DNA of 64,000 nucleotides from Dendrophyllia cribrosa (Eukaryota; Cnidaria; Anthozoa; Scleractinia; Dendrophylliidae): NCBI GenBank assembly GCA_024195265.1, contig JAJLRJ010000002.1, positions 47,046,371 to 47,110,370 of the forward strand, read 5' to 3'. Shown piece by piece: positions 1 to 22,977 of this stretch (position 1 is its first letter; each line of letters starts with the position of its first letter). The notes under the pieces were generated by a model. It saw only the letters and a program-made list of their open reading frames with translations, ran no database searches and was not told where the DNA came from. The position numbers and the translations under genes were made by a program.

Positions 1-160
1 TAAGTTGGGATCACAAAGTTTACATTTTTACAAAAGTGACTAAGATGGGGTCTATAATTGGCCACAGAATAGACTTTATTGTAGTAGGGGCTCTAAGAGG
101 CCAGCAAAAGTCGATCCAAGTTACTCTGGGTTACTGGCATGGCCCACTGTATGTTCCATA

Positions 161-288
161 TGTTGTAGTGAATTTTTTATTTCAGGTAATTTTTGTTTTT
201 CCTTTGTTTCAAATTCATAAGCTTTTTTACCATACCCAAAAACAATGGAAAAATAAAAATTACCTGAGATAAAAAATTAACTACAACA
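161..288. mobile_element. Hairpin MITE, copy 1 of 3
   Basis: The element begins TGTTGTAGT and ends with the near reverse complement ACTACAACA; the inverted arms extend for about 40 bases each around a short unique centre, so a single strand could fold into a hairpin. The same sequence occurs at 14030-14158 and, reversed and truncated, at 2851-2938. It is flanked on both sides by CATA, and the 14030 copy by AATA, which looks like a 4-bp target duplication. The open frame through it is not a gene. Confidence 0.85.
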
Positions 289-780
289 CATACATGCATG
301 TACAGGCCCTAAACCTGGTAGTAAATTCTTACGTGTAAATAATCAAGACACTCCCATCCCCAGTGCAGATTGAAGGCTCTAAGGAACATTACATTGATTT
401 GTTGACCTTGACTTTACATCATTGTTTTTATTAAAGAAGTCATTGACAATCACGTGACAGTCCGCCATAAGACAAGTTTATCTGCTCGGCAAATACACGT
501 ATTTTAGGAATCTCCGAATGATCACGTGTTCATTTGAACCACCCACATCGAACATACACTGTAAAAAAAGAAATTTTTAAGAAGTTTAATAGCCCAGAAA
601 ATCCCAATCAACCCCAGTCTAGTCTATTGTTAGAAGTTTTTACCGTGAGACGGCCTTTCGAGATCGTCTGTCTGTTCCTGGAATGTAACACCAAGGTGGG
701 ACCTCCTCTGCTGTTATATTCCTATGACCTTTGAATTCATGTCTCGAATCTTCTTCGAACGGAACAACTTCATTTAAAAA
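289..780. other. Upstream intergenic sequence, no gene seen
   Basis: I see no convincing exon here. Short frames lack splice context or recognisable protein. Two CACGTG-type E-boxes (around 452 and 522) and one CCGCCAT motif (around 462) are present, without proof of function. Confidence 0.4.
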
Positions 781-1292
781 GTAGGAACGACGCGATATTT
801 TAGAGAAACGAGTCATCTTGAGCTTGAGCTCTCGTGTTAGGCCGCCATACTCTGCCCCAGTCCCTCGGTGAGCCTCGCTTTCAGCACAACCCGCTTTTCA
901 GGATTTCCTTCTCTTCTATTGGGCGGCCGCCATATTCTTGGAGTCATTTCTGCCATATTTTAACGGAATTTACGCTCTTTCCTTCGATATTTTCATGCAA
1001 GAAATTATAACATCCTTATCTGGAGTGAATGAAGCAGTAGCTTCAAGCGATTAGCCGCGTAGGCTTCTCGAATTTTCGCCGCAAATCATACAAAGAAAAA
1101 CTCGCGGCTCATTTGGAACGACGCCGGTGTGTTTCGCTCAAGACGGATTTGCACTGCTTAGAACAAGAGTAAAACAGATTAAAAAAGCCGAGAATTATCA
1201 CGCATTCAATCCTCAGGACTGTGCATAAGAGCTGGAGCCAAGTAACGTTTATTTATTTAAAAGCAGCGTCGAAAAAAGCGCTGGTGAAATCG
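781..1292 (+). promoter_or_regulatory. Probable promoter and 5' UTR of the CK2 alpha gene
   Basis: This stretch is clearly richer in G+C and CpG than the AT-rich surroundings and lies directly before the CK2 start codon. It has CCGCCAT-type motifs near 842 and 926 and a weaker one near 949, resembling YY1 sites, which in animals often sit at TATA-less housekeeping promoters. I see no TATA box. The transcription start is not determined. Confidence 0.45.
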
Positions 1293-13411
<12,119 letters not shown>

Positions 13412-14029
13412 CAAGATTGTTACTCTAACCAAAAATATGTGGGTACACGGGCTTAATAACCTCAAAACTTGTTTTATCAAGAGGAAAAAAGAAAGCCAGG
13501 CTTGGTGTTTGCAGCTTTCTGAATGAGAAAAATTAAGTCTTCTCGCAGTTGAACACGTTTTGATATTATTTCAGATTAGTGTATTAGGGAGGCATTTCCT
13601 GCAAATACAACCGCCGTTTCTTAGTCCCTTCCACTTTGCAGATTGGCTTTCTCAAAATGGTGCTGCAACAGTGAGTAACTCAAATAAGTGGAGGTTGAAT
13701 TTGTAGGTTGTTATAGTTGTGTATAATAGGTTGTCTGCATGGCAGCCATGCTGGTGGTCAAAAAGACATAATAACTGATTCTGAAATCCTTTGCACAAAA
13801 ATAGAGTTTTATTTCCAAAGGGTAATAATTTCATTGTTCTAACCCACAACATGACCGCTGTGCAAACTACCAATGATGTTGTTTACAAAAACTGTTCTCA
13901 AGCTACCATTATTTTTAAAGACATTTTTTTCTTAAATATTTATAAATTTTCCAGTCTTCCATTGTTATTATTTCAGCTTTAGCTTTTGGTAGCATAGAAC
14001 TGCCATAAATGGAAGGTTTATTTTGAATA

Positions 14030-14158
14030 TGTTGTAGTTAATTTTTTATTTCAGGTAATTTTTGTTTTTCCTTTGTTTCAAATTCATTAGCATATATTAC
14101 CATACCCAAAAACAATGGAAAAACAAAAATTACCTGAGATAAAAAATTAACTACAACA
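14030..14158. mobile_element. Hairpin MITE, copy 2
   Basis: Nearly identical to 161-288, with TGTTGTAGTTAATTTTTTAT at one end and its reverse complement at the other. It is flanked by AATA on both sides. It lies 3' of the CK2 stop codon. Confidence 0.85.
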
Positions 14159-14207
14159 AATATATTTGTTTCATTATAAATGTGATAACAAAAAAGCCTG
14201 CTTATAA

Positions 14208-14396
14208 GCCTGGTTTCCATATGATCGCTGCGATCGTTGAAAAAACGTTCAACGCTTGTAGCGAAATGGACTAAGCCCTCTCCAGCGATCGTAGCGATTA
14301 TGTTGAAAGTATGAAAGGGACTTAGTCCATTTCCTACAAGCGCTGAACGTTTTTTCAACGATCGCAGCGATCGTAGCGATCATATGGAAAACAGGC
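14208..14396. mobile_element. Foldback element with GATCGCTGCGATCG arms
   Basis: The left arm GCCTGGTTTCCATATGATCG and the right arm CGATCATATGGAAAACAGGC pair, as do the inner blocks (AACGTTCAACGCTTGTAG with CTACAAGCGCTGAACGTT), so nearly the whole 189 bp folds back. Its ends resemble those of the larger element at 60938-61665. Confidence 0.8.
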
Positions 14397-14399
14397 TAT

Positions 14400-15440
14400 A
14401 ATATCCACATTTCTTTGGAAACAGGGTAAATTATCGGGAATTGTGGTTGTGATTGCAGAGTTTGCTGCGCTGTATGGACGTCCCAAAGCTATCGTGACTC
14501 ATTTTATGAGCGATGTAAATTATTGTTTTATCAACAATCTTGTATTATTAACTGTTCTTCTGTTTGTGCTCCATATTAAGTGCACTTAGCATTCTTCTTG
14601 GACTCCTACACAGCCGTTATTCGGATGGTCACGCAACGCTCCTCTCCACGCTCCTCTCTGGCTGCACACGCCTGAATCGCATTCCTTTCTCTTTGTGTCA
14701 TAAGCGGCAGCTATTAGTGGGACGTGACGACGTTGCGTGACTACCCAAATAATAGTGAACTTACGTAACAGGACCGCAGATAAAGAGGACGGTAAGACGT
14801 TCTTGCGTGACTGGCAGTACAAGTATTAGTAGAACTTCATTTGAGTGTCAAAACATCTAGCCGATCTAAACAAAGATCTACCAATAGGAGACACTAATAT
14901 AAATCAAAGTAGTTAGGAATGTGATGCAATCTTCAATTAACGTCGCTGTGCTCTGGTCGTTGACTCCATGAACAATGAGAAGGCAAAGTTTATTTTGCCA
15001 AACATAATTACTGTCACGCATGTAACACGAGATTTTGCCGTCATCTTCCACCTGCCGTCCTGTTGCGTAAGTTCACTAATGGCGGCGTAGGAGACTACAT
15101 TCTTCTGGTCTTCCAAACAAAGTAATGTTGTTTTTGTGGTTAAAACGGTACAATGAATGGTTTTGTTATTGTACAATGTAGGTAGCCAGCTTTCTTTGCA
15201 CTTAACATGTTACTGGTTTAGTCAGCTGTATACGGATTGTAGTGTAGTTCCTGGACCTCGTCCGTGTAAAAAGTGTTAAAAAAATAAAACCATGTGTTAT
15301 TTGGGTGTTTGTCACTTTTTTTTCACTGCCATTTACACTGACACTCGAATTTTAAATCCAACATTCATTGTGCAAACTATTGAGAAACTAACAACAATAG
15401 AGGAAAAATTCTTGATAGCTTTCATTGGAATGGTCATACT
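14400..15440. other. Intergenic, no gene recognised
   Basis: Several short frames occur on the minus strand (14586-14822, 14937-15176), but none has splice context, homology I recognise, or a start/stop arrangement typical of a gene. Confidence 0.4.
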
Positions 15441-15448
15441 TCAGGATA

Positions 15449-15600
15449 AAGGTGGTTTTCATATACGTCACGGCGGCCATGTTGGTGCACACCTACAAAA
15501 GAATTTTAATGAATTTCTTTTGTTATGTGCACCAACATGGCCGCCATGGCCTTTGTCATTGAGTCCCACAGGACTGAAGGTCACGTGAGTGAAAACCATC
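15449..15600. mobile_element. MITE with GGCGGCCATGTTGGTGCAC arms
   Basis: Inner arms GGCGGCCATGTTGGTGCAC and GTGCACCAACATGGCCGCC are perfect complements. Outer ends, GGTGGTTTTCATATACGTCA and TCACGTGAGTGAAAACCATC, pair imperfectly. Non-coding. Confidence 0.75.
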
Positions 15601-15685
15601 TATAGATTTCATCCACAGACTCGGAAGTTAGACTCACCTTGCATAGCATAAATAAGCAGTACCATGGGAAATAACGGCTCATTAA

Positions 15686-16030
15686 AATACGAAGTTCCGG
15701 TGTAAAAGGAGCCTGGCCTGGCCATTCTCACCTCCAGTCGTCAATCAACCACTGAAGCATTAACAACTGACAACAAAAATGCGTCATTACTAAGACCATT
15801 GCTGACACAATTCGGAAAAACTTTATGAAAGTTATATCAGAAGTCGATGAACTTCTATTTCTTTTTTGCTTAGGTAAAATCTTCGTTTAATAAGATTTTT
15901 GAAGCAAATTATATTTAAAGGCGCGCAAGTTAACCCCGTTTTGTGACTGAAAGACAACTTAATTTGCATTTCACACCCAAAAGTTGTGAAATGGGGGAGG
16001 AGCTAAGCCTTTTATACCGGAACTTCGTGT
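15686..16030. mobile_element. TTAA-flanked element, ACGAAGTTCCGG family, copy 1
   Basis: A 345-bp element with ends TACGAAGTTCCGGTGTAAAA and TTTTATACCGGAACTTCGTG, flanked by TTAA at 15682-15685 and 16031-16034. The reverse-orientation relative at 20133-20633 shares its full interior. A TTAA target is used by piggyBac and Kolobok transposons; no transposase is present. Confidence 0.8.
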
Positions 16031-16194
16031 TTAAAACTTCTTCCGATGGCAGCATATTCCCCGAATACAATGATATTATTGCTCACAAACAGACGGTGCT
16101 TTGCCAGTGTCGAGCTCCGCATACGATAAAATGTAAAATGTCCGCAGTTTTTAATAGGGAAGATATCAGTGACGTCACCAATTGTTATTAATGT

Positions 16195-16262
16195 GCCAAC
16201 CAGAACCTTATTGGCTGCCGAAACAAAGGGTTCTTTTGTTCCAGTGGTTGGCACATTTGAAT
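16195..16262. repeat. Short inverted repeat
   Basis: AATGTGCCAACCA pairs with TGGTTGGCACATT about 40 bases later, with AAAGGGTTCTTTTGTTCC in the loop. It contributes to a long spurious minus-strand frame. Confidence 0.55.
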
Positions 16263-16455
16263 AACAAAAAGAATGTTTGTAAACAGATATCATCCCTATA
16301 GAAACGTAACCGCGCCTCAGCTTTAAAAACCCAGCATTGCTCATTATGTTTCTGCTCCTCTGGGCATTAGAAGCCTCGCTCCTGTGCAAGCCAAAACAAG
16401 GACAGGCGCGCGAAGCATAATGTACAATTATACTGGTTTCCGTCTGGGTCTCGGG

Positions 16456-16566
16456 ACGCATTCTCGTCCCCAGAGCTACCTGCGCCTTTTAAACCCACGG
16501 AGCCTGAGAGGACCAAGCCAGTTGGTCCACGAGCTCAGTTTCCGGCGGCTCTGGGCACGAGAATGA
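16456..16566. repeat. Inverted-repeat element with CATTCTCGTCCCCAGAGC ends
   Basis: GCATTCTCGTCCCCAGAGC near the left pairs with GCTCTGGGCACGAGAATG at the right, leaving about 70 bases between. This looks like a short MITE; there is no coding signal. Confidence 0.55.
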
Positions 16567-16569
16567 TCA

Positions 16570-18015
16570 AGACGGATCACTCGTCACACAGATATTATTA
16601 TTCTCTATGAAACAGCCAACGAATGCTAGTACTTTTTGCTGTGAGAGCGGGCTTGTTTCATTCTCCCATCAGGCCGGTGCTAACAGGCATCGAGCCTATC
16701 ATTAGCTCTTATATGGTGGCTGGACAGTCATTCTTTTTGCAAACTGTACTCATAAAAAAGGGTTTCTTTGACATATTTTTACATTTGTGATGAAAATTGT
16801 GCCAAAATATTTATCCATACACCTTTAACATGGATTCATTTTATCTACTCCGAAAGCTTGTGCAGCTGAAGGATTTTGTTTCTTATTCACACAAAAATTA
16901 TATTGAATAAAGTTAACCTGTTGAATGGGTTTCATTTTTTACGCGGTCATAACTAAGCCTCCCCGGCGTATGTGGGAAACCTTATGAGTCGTGTATTAGC
17001 CGAACGAGTTTTTAATAGTTCTCCCATGCAGTTGGTGACCGAAAGAGTCTAAAATTAGGTTTTGAGAAGTTTGGTTTACAAATGATATGTTTTGCCTTTT
17101 TTGAGTACATCAGTTGCTAAAATCATTAGTGCAAGTTGGTCTGAAAAGGCTGATAGGGTAAAATGAATGATTCAAAAAAAGATGGCCAAACAACCACATC
17201 AATTGAGGTCTACCTTGGGGGTGATCGAAGCCTTAGCACTTAGCTTTTCTGTTTGTCAGATCAGGAGGAAACAGTTTTTCTTTTATTAATGTTAGAGTAG
17301 GAAACATTTTCTTTGACTGGCATGTTTGTACGATTTCAATCAAAATCGTTGTTCATCTGTAACTTAAGACTTTTTAAATTTAGATTCGCTTTTCCAGCTG
17401 ACAGAGTTTATCTACAAAGCTGTATTCATACATACAAAAGGAATTAAAATATTGTATTACAGTTTGACGTACGACCACTCCCAGCTTTTAAAAAGTGATA
17501 AAAATTTTAAGTTCGGCTGAAGTCCTATTCGGCGCAATTTAAGGTTAGTGAACTTTTTTTTACCCTCTTTGAGCTAGTCGCTTGACGTTTTCTCACAAAA
17601 CCTGCATGAAAGCTAACTTTAAATGTATTTATATTATTCCTTCAAAACTACGTGAGTTCAAACAACCGTTTGCATGAAAACACCAATTCTGATCTAATAC
17701 TTTTATTGATTTGCTGTTAAAAAAAACTACCTACATGTACTCTGGTGTTATTTCCATAGATATAATGTCATTATAATGTTGAATGAGTTCGGTTTTTCTA
17801 CTGGATTGGCACTGTTGCCAAATTGAACCATCATGTTTAATTTCCTCTTAAATCGCAGAAGAACAAGTGCTTTGAGTTTGCAAACATGATTCAAACTACG
17901 CGCACGCGGAGGAAAAACGTGGGACTGATAAACGCAAAGCAGTTTCTATGATCCGCAAGGAAATAATCTGCAGAACATTTGTCTTTGTAGAGTCCACTTT
18001 GAGACACTTCAGAGA
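16570..18015. other. Intergenic, upstream of the cysteine-rich peptide gene
   Basis: No exon or clear repeat recognised. Frames are short and interrupted. The last few hundred bases probably contain the promoter of the following gene, but no convincing core element can be named. Confidence 0.35.
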
Positions 18016-18052
18016 TTGAGACATAAAGCTGTTAGCACTCGCACTGTTCGCT

Positions 18053-18289
18053 ATGTTCCTGTTTATCCAGTTAGTGGAACCGAAGCCTGGAGGTAAATGA
18101 ATTGACTTTTTATGCGATTATTGTTTACGCAGAACTTCAGCTGATATATTTCTCTCGTTTAATAGAAGTTACACGTAATGTATCCTTGACATTTTCTAGA
18201 ACTTAAGTCATACCTGAAGCCATCTAACTCATTTCGCTGATGGATACTGACGAATTGCCGGGGTGCATAATTGTGTTTTTGGGAGGGGT

Positions 18290-18346
<57 letters not shown>

Positions 18347-19061
18347 GTAGAGCGGGTGAAAGGAGTGGGGCAATCTGTATTGAATCGGCTATTCCTTCGA
18401 GAAGGAGAGAAGCAATTGTAAACGAGTTGATGAGATAGTTAGCTCGTCGAACAATCGTCGGGTTTGAGTCTTCTGTGGTCTCTGGGATCGTGTTGTCGTG
18501 TACATGTAGATGAACAATTCAATCAATACTGAGCCGTTTTACCGTGTTGAAAAAAAGTTAATTGATTGATTGATACTGGCGACCTGTAAGGTATTTGAAA
18601 CTTAAAACAAAAATCCACACTACGCTTCTCGCTACTAAAGTTAAAGCTATCCCTGACCCCAACCTAACCAGAACACTGACCCCAATGCAACCCTAACCGT
18701 AAGACCCAACCCCTTACTCTCGCTCTAAGCCGCCTGACCACTCAAACCCAAACCATTGCCAATTCACTCGTCTTCATTCATTGACAAAAACTTGAGGTAA
18801 TCGCCGCCTAAAAGAGTCATCTGGCTCATTCAGGGTGTCTTAACCTTCACCGTTATGCACCTGACCGGTAGGCTCCAAAATGAATCATCCCGACTTTGTC
18901 ACCTTTCTTTTGTCCCATTAGTGACTAGTGACTCAGAGGATAACTGTGAGCCTGGGTATGACTACAAGTACTGTGGAACAAACTGTAACCGAGGGGACTG
19001 TGCAGGATTTCCTCACCCAGCATGCCCTCAGGGTCAGCTATGTTGCACATGTCCATGGTGA
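18053..19061 (+). CDS. Small secreted eight-cysteine peptide, two exons; start codon uncertain
   Basis: Exon 1 (to 18092) encodes a hydrophobic leader followed by a short polar stretch and ends in phase 1 at GGTAAA. Exon 2 (18922-19061), after an ATTAG acceptor, continues in frame to TGA at 19059-19061. The mature part has eight cysteines spaced C-x8-C-x3-C-x4-C-x7-C-x5-CC-x-C, enough for four disulfides. A poly(A) signal AATAAA lies at 19148. The only in-frame ATG (18053) leaves a very short hydrophobic run; the leader extends upstream to 18023, where the codon is ATA rather than ATG, after an in-frame TGA at 18017. So the start may be mutated, or may come from an unseen upstream exon. The cysteine count recalls coral small cysteine-rich proteins (SCRiPs), some reported as neurotoxic, but I cannot confirm membership. 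Function unknown. Confidence 0.6.
18290..18345 (+). repeat. 56-nt poly-G tract in the peptide gene intron
   Basis: An uninterrupted run of 56 G. Runs this long are usually mis-sized in assembly and may form G-quadruplexes. It lies between the two coding exons of the cysteine-rich peptide gene. Confidence 0.9.
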
Positions 19062-19147
19062 AGGAAGTATGTTAAAACGAAGAATTAATACAAATCAAGA
19101 GCTATGCATTCCAAATAGAAAGACAAAAAACTCCAATGCTCAAATTT

Positions 19148-19153
19148 AATAAA
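19148..19153 (+). terminator. Poly(A) signal AATAAA after the peptide gene
   Basis: A canonical AATAAA hexamer 87 bases after the stop codon at 19061 supports ending the transcript here and the two-exon model. Confidence 0.5.
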
Positions 19154-19692
19154 ATTGTACTATACTACCATATAAACATTCTATTATTCGCTAAAAATGT
19201 ATAACGAGGTTGTAACGATGTTAGTATTAGATTCTTCCACCTGAACGAGCTGTTCCAGTAAAGGCAGCTTCAATTAATTTTCTGAATAAAGAAAAATCTA
19301 CAGAAAACGCCTAAATTTGCGACAGTTTGTGACAGTTTTCCAAGCTCGTCGCCCTCGATCGTTTGGCACTGCCAAAACATCTCTGATACCAGGACTATCT
19401 TTTGAAATTGGGAGCTACCCTTCACGTTAGGCTAGCACCATTCCCTTATGTTCTTTTACTAGATAGTCAGCAATAATGCGATTTGAGTTATATCCGCCTG
19501 GTGACCCGAAACGAGTATTACCGAAAAAATATAAAAATACAATTAAATAAAGTTCAAAATTCACTGAGTTTGTTCCTCAGGTGTCTCCTGACTCTTAGTC
19601 GTTGACTCTCTTCAATTGTCTTTCTGTCAACACAATCACATGTTCTATTCACTAGTTGCCTCCATTCATCACAGTCCACATTGCTCCACTGA

Positions 19693-19898
19693 TAGACTGC
19701 AAAACAGTCGCATGTTTTGCGTCATACGAATGTGGGAGCGACGGTGAATATGAAGAGTGGGACTGGGGAGAGACGCTAAAAACACAAACTGCGGGCGTGT
19801 GAGGCTCGCGCGCGAGTATCCACGCTTCAGACGCTTTTGGCGCTTCGCGCCTTTGCGAGCGAGCCAGCGAAAAAAAAACCCGACTGTTTTGCAGTCTA
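19693..19898. mobile_element. Mutator-like MITE with 9-bp target duplication
   Basis: The termini TAGACTGCAAAACAGTCG and CGACTGTTTTGCAGTCTA are perfect reverse complements. CTCCACTGA is present directly on both sides (19684-19692 and 19899-19907), a 9-bp target duplication. The long minus-strand frame at 19669-20136 runs through this element and is spurious. Confidence 0.85.
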
Positions 19899-19958
19899 CT
19901 CCACTGACCGAGCAGCCGACCATTTGATTTGCATGAGTTAGGGCTAAGAATATTAATA

Positions 19959-20650
19959 CAGTTAACCCTCTCTTAAGCGACCACCCTTGAGGCAGGAAAA
20001 AGTGGTCGCTTAAGCTCGCAGGTGGGCGCTTAAGAGAAAAATCAAGACAAACAGTATTTGACTGAGAAACAAAACGGTAATTTACAAAGTGGTCGCTTGC
20101 GGGAAGTGGTCGCGTAAGAGAGTGGTCGTCAAACACGAAGTTCCGGTATAAAAGGCTTAGTCCTCCCCCATTTCACACCTTTTGGGTGTAAAATGCAAAT
20201 TAAGGCGTCTTTCAGTCGCAAAACGTGGTTAACTTGCGCGTCCTTATAAATATAAAATGGGTGTAAAATGCAAATTAAATTAAGGCGTCTTTCAGTCACA
20301 AAACGTGGTTAACTTGCGCGTCCTTTAAATATAAAATGGGTGTAAAATGCAAATTAAGGCGTCTTTCAGTCACAAAACGTGGTTAACTTGCGCGTCCTTT
20401 AAATATAATTTGCTTCAAAAATCGAATTAAACCAAGATTTTACCTAAGCAAAAAAAGAAATAGAAGTTTTAAAAGACTTCTGATATAACTTTCATAAAGT
20501 TTTTCCAAATTGTGTTAGCAATGGTCTTAGTAATGACGCATGTTATTTGTCAGTTGTTTATGCTTCAGTGGTTGATTGATGACTGAAGGTGAGAATAGCC
20601 AGGCCAGGCTCCTTTTATACCGGAACTTCGTGTTTAAGAGGGAGTTGACG
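19959..20650. mobile_element. Inverted-repeat element interrupted by a nested TTAA element
   Basis: The left end CAGTTAACCCTCTCTTAAGC has its diverged complement TTAAGAGGGAGTTGAC just after the inner element ends at 20633. Internal GTGGTCGCTTAAG blocks repeat several times. The inner element (20133-20633) sits in the TTAA of the right terminal repeat, so the outer one is older. Confidence 0.6.
20133..20633. mobile_element. TTAA element, ACGAAGTTCCGG family, copy 2 (expanded)
   Basis: The ends ACACGAAGTTCCGG and CCGGAACTTCGTGT match copy 1 at 15686-16030, in reverse orientation. The right flank is TTAA (20634-20637), and the left flank has decayed to TCAA. The 501-bp length against 345 bp is explained by a block of about 75 bp (GGGTGTAAAATGCAAATTAA onward) present three times at about 20185-20408. 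Confidence 0.8.
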
Positions 20651-20927
20651 TAATTGTTACTGAATGAATAAATTATTTTAATATTAGTTTTTCTGAATAT
20701 TTTGATAGTTTTTAAGCAGAACATGTCTGTGATGAAATCTCCTTATGTATCAATCTGTTGCAGGAGCGACACCACTGGAGTTATTTCAGAAGAAATAAAG
20801 GTCAACACGGGGAAAGATATTTATGATTATGTAATGGCTTTAATATAAGTAAAATGAATAAAACATGATCTGAATGCACCTCATCAAGTTGTTATTTTTC
20901 TAAAAAAATGTTGCATTTAAGGGGTAG

Positions 20928-21053
20928 TTTCTTGGTGTTGCGGATGGTGTGATCACCAAATGACGTTAAACAAAAGATTCAAAAGACACTGAACAATACC
21001 CACACCACAACACAAAAGCTAACCAACAATGGCTTCCGCTACACCAAGAAACA
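20928..21053. mobile_element. Short MITE with TTTCTTGGTGTTGCGG ends
   Basis: TTTCTTGGTGTTGCGG at the left pairs with CCGCTACACCAAGAAA at the right (one mismatch). The interior block ATCACCAAATGAC is shared with a fragment at 9617-9700. Confidence 0.65.
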
Positions 21054-21061
21054 CCAGTTAA

Positions 21062-21667
21062 GGTGGCTCCATGCAGTTTTTGGCGCGCGAGGCATGGGCA
21101 CGAAAATGGCGCGAGCACGCGTTTTTTTTTTTTTTGATGACGTAACTAAAAATAAAGGGGTTTTAACTGGTAGCTAAAACGTTTATTGCGCGCGTTTCAC
21201 GCGGTAATTATTTTATAAAAACTGGCAAATTGCATGGTAGGATTTCTTTTGTTCGCGTGCACATAAAATGACAAATATTTTTGTACATATTACACAACAA
21301 ACGTAAAAAACGAAAAGTGAGTAAATTGCCGAAAATTATGTACCGATTTTTTTTTATGGCTTTGTCAGATTAGACTTACTGAATGTTTCTTCTGTTTCAC
21401 CAAAAATCGTGAATATTTACCGTGTAAAAACCGAGAAAATCCGTTGAGAGGTTTGCTAGCCTTGAACAACAAGCCCAACAACTCAATCATTGGTTGGCAT
21501 GGTAACGAGACAAGACTGCCAAATTAGACTTCTCCGTAAACGAGAAAGCCTAAGCTACATGTATGTGTATATTATGCCTAGTATCAAGAAACAAAACCCT
21601 TGAAAGACAGCAATAAGATCGTGTATATTTTATTTGAAAGACTGGCCAATAACTATATTGAGCCACC
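21062..21667. mobile_element. TTAA-flanked element, GGTGGCTCC family, copy 1
   Basis: 606 bp with terminal GGTGGCTC and GAGCCACC, flanked by TTAA at 21058-21061 and 21668-21671. The same termini and target bound 49690-50315. No transposase frame. The 5'-GG end plus TTAA target is more like Kolobok than piggyBac; that assignment is inference. Confidence 0.75.
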
Positions 21668-21826
21668 TTAAGGCTCCGTCCACATATAAATGGAGATTTT
21701 CCAAAACGCTGCCCAGCTGTGGGGATTGATAGAAACAGGGATATTAGTTGCGGTTTTGTGGACGGCGAAATATTAACCGGTTCTTTTTGTACGTTCACTG
21801 CGCTTGCGCAGGTAGACACTGCTTAA

Positions 21827-22463
21827 GGAGGCTCGAAAGGGTTTTCAGCTGCGTGCGCGCGCGACGTGCACTCGTCATGCTTTGACGCATACGTCAGCTG
21901 ATTTTCCTATCAAAAAGTAGCGCGCGCAGCTCACCGGAAATAAAAATACTGCGTAAAATCGCGCGAACCGGAAATAAATCGTGCATAAAATATTCCTCTT
22001 TATCTCAAAACTTTGCTCGGTGACCTATGTTGAAATTTTTCATGCAAGTTGCATTCAACTTTATCTAACATTTGAGACATTTTGGAAAAAAACTGTACAG
22101 TGGAATTTTTTTAAATCTTTAAAACGCCTTTTTCGATTTATCTCGATTTCCACAATACAGATTTTTTTCAAATTTACACAGGAGGTGAGGAATATTGCAA
22201 ACTTTTAAAAACGCTTATAAAAAACATAGGTCACCGAGTTAGTTTTAAAGATAGATTTAAAAAACTGACTTTTGAGGGGTATCTCTTTGGAGGGTTATAG
22301 TTACCATGACAACAGATATGACGTCATAAATGGTCTTGAAGGAAACTTTAACAACCATGTCATAAGCCTATCTACAATTTGTTTCAGAGACTAAAACCAT
22401 CAAATTTTAATGTGTAGTTGTTCTGACATGTACATAAGCTGTAAGAAACCCTTTGGAGCCTCC
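21827..22463. mobile_element. TTAA-flanked element with GGAGGCTC ends
   Basis: 637 bp, ends GGAGGCTCGAAAGGG and CCCTTTGGAGCCTCC, flanked by TTAA at 21823-21826 and 22464-22467. An internal pair (CTCGGTGACCTATGTT and AACATAGGTCACCGAG) forms a second inverted repeat. The ends are related to the GGTGGCTCC family. Confidence 0.75.
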
Positions 22464-22596
22464 TTAAATCGAAATCTATCACACTTTCTATTTCTATATA
22501 TAAATTCTGCAAAAGCCGACACTTCGAACATTTCGAAGACAGATCGTTAAATATTTTATTCTTTTAAGACGCGAAATTGATAAAAAAAAATGCAGA

Positions 22597-22740
22597 TGCC
22601 ACGCAGCTCTCAGCAACCTCTAATTTCATTGGACCCTTATATCACGCAGCTCTATTGTTTTTAGGGCTAGTGTCCATTGTTGTGTTGTTTGTTCTATTGT
22701 TTTCTCAGCAAATCAGAGAAGATCTTGTAAGAGCTGCGTA
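22597..22740. repeat. Interspersed repeat related to the element at 52849-52992
   Basis: CAGCTCT...ATTGTTTTTAGGGCTAG...GTCCATTGTTGTGTTGTTTG is shared nearly identically with 52849-52992, where terminal repeats are clearer. The overlapping open frame is repeat-derived. Confidence 0.6.
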
Positions 22741-22977
22741 CTGCCCCAAAAAATGGCCGAAGAAATTCATACAATACAATAATAAAAGCTGCGCAAGACA
22801 GCCACTTGGGTTAAGAATATCATTGCTACGTACCCACCAGGCGCCCTAGTAGATTGGGCCTTTTTTCACGGTATTTCCATTCAGGTATGTATCTTTACAA
22901 TGATAAAAACAGATAAAGAAAAACTAAGTAAACTAAATAACAAGCTTCCTACTAGTAATAAAATTAATAAACCTGCT

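Noticed and set aside
15292..15588. 98-residue plus-strand frame with HGGHVGAHLQ
   Set aside because: Generated by the inverted arms of the MITE at 15449-15600.
16012..16461. 149-residue minus-strand frame
   Set aside because: It spans the end of a TTAA element and a second inverted repeat, with no recognisable domain or splice context. Best explained as repeat sequence.
19669..20136. 155-residue minus-strand frame with CKTVGFFFRWLARKG-like sequence
   Set aside because: It runs through the MITE at 19693-19898 and the TIR of the next element; the protein is a translation of the terminal repeats.
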